From contig NC_064614.1 in NCBI RefSeq assembly GCF_023898315.1, positions 377,207,348-377,271,347 of the forward strand: a DNA stretch of 64,000 nucleotides, read 5' to 3'. Under the pieces are notes generated by a model. It had not been told where the DNA came from and ran no database searches. It saw only the letters and a program-made list of their open reading frames with translations. Shown here in pieces: positions 56,187-64,000 of this stretch. Position 1 is the first letter of the stretch, and each line of letters begins with the position of its first letter. Origin of the DNA: Schistocerca nitens. Lineage: Eukaryota > Arthropoda > Insecta > Orthoptera > Acrididae. The translations under genes were made by a program, and so were the position numbers.

Positions 56187-58199
56187 CGTAACGTTTAATC
56201 TCCACACACCTTCTTGACCCAGCGGTGGTCCTTCAGCTCTTTGTGAAAGTGCAGTGCCTCTTTGTAATTGATACCAGCAGAGGCTCTGCTCCACTTCTTA
56301 GTTTTAAATGTCTACTTTGTCTTTTTATCTTTACCCACCAGACTTTTTATTTCAATTTTAAACTTTAAACGAAGAAAATTACTCTGTATAGTTTTAACCA
56401 TCGTTACATTGTATTTTACAATCTTTTAGAATTTTGCCTCCATACACGTGTTTTACCATTTCTTCATAATTTTCTGTAAAGGCTGTAGGCTGTAGAGCAG
56501 GGTATTGTGCTGCTGGAAGCTATCCCCACCCATTTGGGACAAGAGGGTTAAATGAACGAAAAGAACCTACGATGAACTCGAAACGTGGGCAGTGGGGAAT
56601 GAGTGGATAAGAAAACCAAACATTTTAGATATTCTACTAGAGAAGGACGCTGAAAATCTGGCAGCCTAATAAAATAAGATATGAAGAGCTTCTCCACATA
56701 TTTTATGAGTATGTGGAAAACATTGCCCATGATAAGAGACAGGGCGATGGGATGTGTTTTAAGAATAACGTCCATGGCAATAGATGGAGCCATAGAAAGC
56801 AAAATCTGTAGTGATGAGAGAGAGTAGCATTTTTCAAGCAACTGAAGTTGTTGCGTTTATGTGCTGCTATGGCAGGTTGACACATAGTAGAAAGTCGTGG
56901 CGGGCTGCATCAAAACTAATGACAAAATGACGACCCAGAAAAAAATTATAAAAGTAAACAAATGATGGTCAAAATACAGTCCTGCTCAATGACCATTCAT
57001 TAGAATTCAGAAATCTTGTACTACTGACCTTGGCAGGGACCAAACCGACGTTATCAACGTTACTCAACTAGTACTAAGCTGTTAAGGGTGTGTTGGTAAT
57101 GGGTGGATTCCCATAAAACAATAAAAATAACATAGCACATTATTGTGCCGTGTAATGGCGTCTTTCTTCTTTACGGAGGTTTGCACGAGCATTCAACAAC
57201 ACCGTAGCTACTGCAGTCATTTTCGCACTGTTACTGAAAAAATAAGATGCAAAGATTTATTGTGTAATCCATAACATTTGCCAAGTAACTGTCTACGTAA
57301 GTATAAAAAGAATAAAATCGTATCTAAATGTGTATGCTCTAACTGGTTTCCGTTGCATTGTTAGCATTACTTAAGGCGGAGTGAAATCCTCTCTTTTTTC
57401 CTTGGCGATTTATCTGCATATAAATATGCTACCAGCAGCTTTTTTGAATTTTGGATAAAATTTCATTGTGTCCTCAACTATGATTCGAGCCACTGCGTGC
57501 TCATCGTCAGATGGAGACGTTACAGGAAGATTAATCATATCCTGGATGAAGTGTAGCTAGACGCTGTGGCGATGGGCCTGGCGAAAATTGCGTAAATTTT
57601 GTAATCGGTGAAGAAACTTTTATGGAATGGAAATGCTACTACGTTTGGTGTGCTTACACTGAACTGCATCGTGATATACACACTAATACATTCCCACAAT
57701 GTACACAAATATACACCGTATTTACCTGCAATTGGTTTCAAACTTAATCACAGAATGTAAACACTTGATGTAAAAACAAAGAATATGTATATAATAGCTA
57801 TAACACTTTGCTACACGATGATGTTTGGCCTGAGATGCATTGCATTAAAATATAAATATTTAGAATAACAGATAATATGCTAAGTGAATCTTGATAGCTG
57901 TAGGTGTGTTCGTATATTGACGATGTACAATTAACATGGATTAAAAAGGTACAAAATAGATAAGTAGATTGAATTATTTGCTATGTAATGAAAAGGTCAG
58001 CAAGTTACAGCATGTCATAGTTGTTACATAACTAAGAGAGTGAAATATTTGTAATTAAAGCGTGAATGTGATACAGAATACCATAGTTGTTACAAGACTG
58101 AGAGAATATAGTTTATGCAGGAGGATAGATATGTCTTACTATTATCTTTTTTTTGCTTTTGTGCCGGTATGTCTTGGAAAATGTGGCAGAAAAAGTTCT
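56187..58199. other. Unassigned AT-rich stretch
   Basis: About 2 kb with no recognisable gene or element. Confidence 0.45.
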
Positions 58200-59874
58200 G
58201 CATTGATTCAGTTTCTCTTTTAAGGATTCTTTTTTTAAGGTGATTTTACCCTTCCGAACGTAAATGTCTAATTGTTCAAGGAGATCCATTTGTACCCTTT
58301 TTCAGCAAAGTGTAGAACATAAAAATTGTCGTTAATATCACCAACAGAGTGTTCATGATGAGCAGTATGTGATGCACTGCTGGACTTATTTCAATTTTTG
58401 AGTTGAAAGGCATCCATATGTTCTTTGTAGTGGGTTGCAAAATTTCTACGTGTTTGTCCTGTATAGAAGCAAGAACATGAGCATGCGACTTTGTATACGC
58501 CAGACTTTTGATGCCATTTTGCTATACATTTGTTTTTGTGAACAGTTTCATTCTGTAATTTATTGTCCGTGTAGAGGGATATTTTTATGTTAAATGGTCT
58601 GAAAAGATTTGCAAGTCTACATGAAACATTACAGAGCAATGGAAGACTTACAAATTCTGTCATTTATTTGTTATCTTGCAACTGATTAAGTTTAAATTGT
58701 TTTCTCCTTTACTGATGGGAATGTGTACAGGTGAGCCTAAGGAGACAGTTTTAAGTTGGTTCAGGCGGAATGGAGTATTATTAATAGCTACATCAGTGGT
58801 AGTGGCTTTTCTGTATATTTGTAAAGCACGATTGTTATTGTGACTGGAAATAGTAATATCAAGGAAATTAATTCCTTCAGTTGTCTGAAGTTCTAACGTG
58901 AATTTGGTGTTTGAGCGCATTTTATTCATTTCATCTGCTAGTCTACTTAGATTTTCTTTTGTACCATTTGAAAATATGATTGTGTCACCCACAAATGTTT
59001 TCTAATATTTAAGTTAGTCTGTAAATGGTGGACGAGTTAAGAAGAATTCTTCTACGCTATGTATAAATATGGTAAATATGGCAGCAGGCAAGCCTGGTGG
59101 GCTGCTGCCCATTGCTAGGGCAATGTTTTAAATATAGCACCTGTCTTTGAATTAAAAATAGTTACGTGAGGAGATCAGTTCAAGAAACACCATGAGCCCA
59201 TAAATTCATGCATTGTTTAGCTTTTTGTATTCGCTTCAATACTTTTCTACTATTGAGAGAGTGTGTTTCCAGAGAATATTACATGCAGAGGTGTACTATG
59301 TCAAAGAAGATTAATGTTGCTATATCTGAATCTAATAAATCCTTAATGTTGGTAACTAAACAAAAGCTGTTGTTAATGGAAAAGCTATTTCACAAGGTGT
59401 AATATTTCGTTAGTGTATCATGAAGTTTTCTTGTAATTTTGTATCCTTGGCTCTTTATGGCATTTACACTTTGGTATGCATGGCAACCACATTTATGAGT
59501 CTTAATCTGAGACCTTAGCCTCTGGGCTTGTGGATTCTTTACAATACTGATCTTAATTACTGGTCAACAAATCATTACAGTTATCGAGTAGTTTTTTCAA
59601 CTTATCATGATACTTTTGGGTAGGGTCCGTTTTTAGTTCAGTGATACTGTTAGCTTCAAAAATTCAAGTGTTTCGTTGTTGTATTCTCGTAATCTGCATT
59701 TGTCACAAGAGTCTCATTATCAGTAAATTTCTTATGGATAGTGGTAAGTATTATGAGTTCAGTCTCTTTTTTTTCTATTGACATGTGTCTAAATGCGCTA
59801 AAGGAATTACTAATATGGTAGGGATTTTACTTTTATTAATGTAATGTATTATGATTTTTAAACCTTTTTGAAAG
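58200..59874 (-). mobile_element. Penelope-like retroelement (RT + GIY-YIG), decayed
   Basis: Minus-strand pieces in order: a spacer-region piece LKTDPTQKYHDKLKKLLDNC (about 59640-59580), an RT palm region, then VGDTIIFSNGTKENLSR (from 58992), where the usual YVDD reads FVGD. FTLELQTTEGINFLDITISS follows. A GIY-YIG-type endonuclease piece is SGVYKVACSCSCFYTGQTRRNF and HYKEHM (58520-58400). RT plus GIY-YIG is diagnostic of Penelope-like elements. An in-frame TAG lies four codons before the VGDT block, and other breaks occur. No long repeats typical of full copies were found. Confidence 0.85.
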
Positions 59875-59875
59875 C

Positions 59876-61600
59876 TTAAAGTACCTTTTACACTAGAACC
59901 GCGGAGATGGTCAAAATGACATGTGCCATACTTTTTTTTCATTGTCATATCCGGTTTATGTTCTTCGTTAATGGAATCATATGACTTTTCCTAATTTTTC
60001 TCCTCTTTACGATGACGTATTATGATATACAAAACCTTTATATTCTCTTCGACATTTGGTTCAGTATAACTAGAACGGTGGAAGGGATCAGTTTGGCCCC
60101 AGTATAATTTCTCTTCTGAGTGTATGTAAATTATGCAACAATGAAGTGTCAACTGTCAGCAGTCTTGCAGAGCAGTTGGTACTCATTGTTGCAATTTGGC
60201 ATATGTAAATTCCAGTCTACCACAGTTTGTGTAGTGCCATTCAAATGACAGTCTGTTAGCGAAACACGTTTCCGAACGTGTGTCGTTGGCGTCAACTTTC
60301 TGATGAAGAAACGTTAACCTCGTAGAGAATTCCGAAGCTGAATCAGAAAGATTTTGATGCTGAAGATGATGATTACGTACCTGAGACAAATTAAGATGAA
60401 ACCCATCGTGAACAACGAGCTATTAATGGAAAAAGACTCATATAGTTATATACGTCTATCATCACCTCTTTCAGCACAGCAGGCATTGTGGGAAGCATCT
60501 ACAGAGATGGCTGCTAGGGATGGAACCATGTAGGAGACTGACAATATTTCATTTTCTGGAAGGAGGTCTCCTGTGAACGTTCTGAAGGAGAGAGGAGGTC
60601 CCACTGCTTATGCTTGCCAACGAGTAGACAACTCTGCCACCAGAGTCTTCCGTTTTATTTTTGACGAAGAAATACAGAGAATCAAATGCTCGAAAAGTAC
60701 TGAAAACAATGACTTTACTGTGTGATTTGAGGTACTGGAGAAACTGATAGTCATAATGCATTCTCGTCGTGTCATGTGTACAAAAAGTTTGTATGTTGAT
60801 GATCTCTCGTCGCCTTCTTGACGACCTACTCTGGTGAAGGACATTATGCCAAGGGACAGGTTTCAGGAGTTTCTCGGATATCTCCGTTTCGATGAAAAAT
60901 CAACCGAGTTGAATGCATGGCAGCCAATAAATTCGCTCTTGTATCTGAAATTTGGGAGAATTTATTGAGAACATTAAGATAACCACGACGAGACATTATT
61001 ACCAAGCAAAACAAGATGCAAGTTCACTTAATTCATGACCATTAATCCAGACAAATATGGTCCCAAATTATGGTTAACTGTCGATGTAGCAACAAAGTAT
61101 ATATGTAACGCTTTCCCATGACTCGGCAAAGAGGACAAGCATAGACAGGAGAAACCACTTGCGGAGTACGTCGTTCTGTGTCTCATGGAGCCATTAGTAA
61201 ACCAAGGAATAAATGTGACGACAGGTCACTTCTTTACGTCTCCTCAATTTGTTAAGAAAGTCAAAGAAACGGAAACTTCATTAGTTGGTACAGTGAACAA
61301 GATCCGCTGTGATATCCCCGCTGTAGCAAGGAAGTTCAGTTCTGAAATACATTCCAGCACCATTCTGCACCATAGTAACAACACAGACTGGACCATGACT
61401 GTATAACTAGAAAAGAAGAATAAAATGTCATTATCTGAGTACCCTGCATGCTGAAGTAGCAATAAGCAAGAAAGGAAGGAAGAATTCTCAAACGATAACA
61501 TTCTACAATGCAATGAAATATGATCATGGTTGATCATATGACCCGAAAACATACTACAAAGGTTGCATGTATGAGATGCCCAATGCATGCCCCCTACATC
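59876..61600 (+). mobile_element. piggyBac-like transposase pseudogene
   Basis: It may start at the TTAA at 59876-59879, the piggyBac target. Plus-strand coding pieces in shifting frames are: acidic N-terminal DFDAEDDDYVPETN (60350s), MPRDRFQEFLGYLRFDEKST (60846 on), NPDKYGPKLWLTVDVATKYI (61048 on), then PLVNQGINVTTGHFFTSPQF and MSLSEYPAC-like end pieces, and TITFYNAMKYD-like sequence near 61490-61520. The fragments keep the order of piggyBac-family transposases (PGBD domain). Stops and indels are frequent. The right TTAA end was not identified. Confidence 0.75.
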
Positions 61601-62399
61601 ACCATGACATGGCGGTAATAAATGCGTAGGTCGGATTCACATCCTGAACTGAAGATGAGAGCTTGTGAGGTAGCCACTCTGGATGTAGTGTATAGGCTGG
61701 TTACCACACTCAGGTAGGTGAATAGAGGGCTGGTAACTGCGTCCCACCTCTCTCACACGCAACGCAATCATTTAGAACACGTTCTCTCACTTGAACATAA
61801 ATTCACTCCAGACATAGACACATGGGGATCACAGATTCTGTCCCGAGGCGAGTGGTGCCCTCATCTAGGTCGTTCGGCCACCAACTACCACTGACAACAT
61901 CTCGTACTTTATAAAATGTACAGCCCACAGAAGAAACGAGAAAGGCAAAAGAAGAAGTAGAAGCGGAACGTACCGTAGCTCTTGTTGCAACTGGAACAAC
62001 AAATCACACTTTGGGACGTAACTAACAATGGTGGACTGCAGTCATCATACCGTAAAGATGCGGAGCGTTACTTTGCGCCACCAGCAAGAGTATCCAAACT
62101 CAACAAACAGGGGGTGTGCTCAATGCACATTTACAATGATAGTAGCAGAGCAGAAAGTACAAGTCATCATTCCAATGGAGACATACAGAAAAATGGCTTA
62201 ATTAAAGGCGTTTTAAAAGCCTTAGATACAACAAATTAGAAAACTACTTGGGAGGTCACTCTTACAAAAACGTTCATAACATTACGGGGAAAGAGAGATT
62301 TGACTAGGTGTGGGCGAAAGTCCCTGCCAAAGACGGGACGGACCTGTGCAATAGAAGAAGGTCCCAGTGAGGATATAATAACTTCTTTATTACTTCCAA
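61601..62399. other. Unassigned
   Basis: No gene recognised. The 85-codon frame 61982-62239 has no motif. Confidence 0.4.
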
Positions 62400-63085
62400 C
62401 TTCAAAACGATTTAGAAAAGATATCTGTATGGTAAGAAAATTGGCAGTTGACCCCAGGTAATGAAAAGTGTGAGGTCTTCATCATGAGTGCTAAAATGAA
62501 TCCGCTAAACAACGGTTACACAATAAATCAGTCAAATCTAAAGACCATAAATTCAACTAAATACTAGGAATTACAATTACAAACAATTTAAATTGGAAAG
62601 AAGACATAGGAAATGTTATGAGGAATGCGAACCAAAGACTGCAGTTTATTGGCAGAACACTTAGAAGACGCAACAGATCTACGAAAGAGACTGCCAGCAC
62701 TACCGTTGTCCGGCCTGTTTTGGAGTACTGTTGGGCGGTCTGGGATCCTTCCCAGGTAAGATTAACGGCGCACATTGAGAAAGTCCAAACAAGAGCAGCA
62801 CTTTTTGTACTATCGAGAAATAGAGGAGAGAGTGTCACTGACACGATACAGTATTTGTGGTGGCTGTTTTCAAAATAAAGACGTTCTTCGTTGTGCCGGT
62901 CCTTCTCAGTAAATTTCAATCACGAGCTTTTTTCTCCGAATGCGAAATTAATTTTCCTTTTTTCTGTGCGCTGATCGAGATTGGAATAACAGAGAATTAT
63001 TGTGAAAGTGATTGGATGCACGCTCTTCCAGGTACTTAAGTGTGATTTACAGAGTATCCATGTAGCTGTAGATACTACTAATTTA
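62400..63085 (+). mobile_element. LINE fragment: post-RT region and 3' end
   Basis: Plus-strand words: ILGITITNNLNWKEDIGNVM-like (62560-62620), RNANQRLQFIGRTLRRRNRS (62621 on), VVRPVLEYCWAVWDPSQVRL and QTRAALFVLSRNRGESV (to 62840). This is the conserved region after the RT palm in Jockey/CR1-type LINEs. The 3' end reads GATTTACAGAGTATCCATGTAGCTGTAGATAC, fitting a GTAGAT-repeat tail. A premature stop ends the main frame at 62878. Confidence 0.75.
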
Positions 63086-63727
63086 TGTAGCTCGGACCGC
63101 CCCGTGTAACTGGTTGTGAACAGACATGAGAATGAACACAGGTCTTTAATCCAGCAAATTCATACAGTCACTTTAAGTGTTTATCTTCCCGTAATATTCT
63201 ACTGCTGTAGCAGCGGTGCCCCATTCAGTGGGCATGCACTGCTCGGGAGACAGTGTGCACCTCGGGTAATGAGGCGGGTCGAGCAGCGTTGCGGAAGGTC
63301 GCGGTGTCACGGGGGGATAGCGACGACGTTGCACAGACTCGAAGTCTGGGCCAGTAATGAAGAGCTGGAGTGGGCAGCTGGCGCAGTGTTGGCTGCCCGG
63401 ACTGGCGAGACACGCGGAAGTTCGTTGGGTAGCGGCCCGGCAGTGGCAGTGGGCACAGTGACGGCTCCTGCTGATGGCGAATCGGTACCACATACCTGCT
63501 CAGCAGACTGAATGCTGACGGCCTAGTTCGGGTGGGCTTAAATGCTGCTTCTGCTCTCTGACTTGCTGGGAGTAGTGGCGTTAGTGTGTCATGCCGAGTG
63601 AACTGTAATGCAGACAAAGACCGATTTTCATACTTGAAGGTGGTTTAAGCTGCAGTTCTTCGTGGTGACCGGCCTGATTTCGTCATACGGATGGCTGTGA
63701 TGTAGAAGTGGTAGAAATGCACTCAGC
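63086..63727. other. Unassigned, moderately GC-rich with open frames on both strands
   Basis: Frames of 131 codons (plus, 63116-63511) and 130 codons (minus, 63225-63617) overlap in GC-rich DNA. Neither shows a motif I know. It may be an unrecognised repeat or a host regulatory region. Confidence 0.3.
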
Positions 63728-63738
63728 TCAACGGTTAC

Positions 63739-63907
63739 TCAAAATGGCTCAAATGGCACTGAGCACTATGGGACTTAACATCTGAGGTAATCAGTCACCT
63801 AGAACTTAGAACTACTTAAACCTAAATAACTTAAGGACATCACACATATCCGTGCCCCAGGCAGGATTCGAACCTGTGACCGTAGTGGTCGCGCGGTTCC
63901 ATACGGA
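63739..63907 (-). repeat. SINE lacking part of the tRNA head (family A)
   Basis: The 5' end (right side) stops about 35 bp short of the usual head, after GTCGCGCGGTTCCA and six extra bases. Box B is kept and much of box A is lost. A perfect 11-bp duplication, tcaacggttac, flanks it (63728-63738 and 63908-63918), so the truncation happened at insertion. Confidence 0.9.
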
Positions 63908-64000
63908 TCAACGGTTACCGACCAGTAAGGGCTAACTCTAGTGTGTGGCCTAATTACTGTCCTGGTGCTGCTCGCTGCCTTAAAGTCCCATTTAAATTTT

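Noticed and set aside
63116-63617. Overlapping 131- and 130-codon frames as a host gene
   Set aside because: Open frames on both strands follow from GC-rich composition. I see no motif or splice evidence.

Overview
The window looks like repeat-dense intergenic or intronic DNA from a large insect genome. The dispersed families match what I remember of orthopteran, Schistocerca-type genomes: tRNA-derived SINEs, a 5S-derived SINE, mariner and Tc1 elements, LINEs and a Penelope-like element. That assignment is from memory of the families, not from a database search. I found no host protein-coding gene I would defend. Almost every recognisable open frame is a transposase or reverse transcriptase, mostly decayed.

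Layout. 1-15.8 kb: sparse repeats, with a degenerate mariner (3922-5035), two palindromic tRNA-bearing repeats (5174-5825 and 10706-11006), SINEs and a short deleted TIR element (11310-11868). 15.8-28.6 kb: densely transposon-derived, with an intact Tc1-type transposase whose last two catalytic residues are 32 apart (15839-17264), two opposed LINE fragments, a CpG-rich patch (20.15-20.56 kb), two adjacent Tc1 remnants, a LINE 3' end, and a young element with 168-bp near-identical TIRs and an intact 361-codon transposase with unusual D-D spacing of 47 (26105-27656). 28.6-34 kb: mostly unrecognised. 34-39.5 kb: a Tc1 copy split by a 1325-bp foldback element, then a Tc1 copy split by two SINEs. 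41.3-44.2 kb: a four-component nest (old mariner, then LTR, then mariner and SINE). 45.3-51 kb: a solo LTR, a Tc1 remnant, and a DD47D-type remnant carrying three SINEs. 52-55.8 kb: 5S SINE, LINE endonuclease and RT pieces, and an inverted Tc1 arrangement. 58.2-63.1 kb: Penelope-like, piggyBac-like and LINE remnants.

The elements do not work together as a pathway. They form a layered insertion record that can be ordered by target-site duplications. Two themes stand out. First, tRNA-like pol III promoter sequences are arranged as head-to-head palindromes in three independent insertions of two unrelated families. Second, a mariner-like family with a D-D spacing of 47 is present as one intact copy and two decayed copies.
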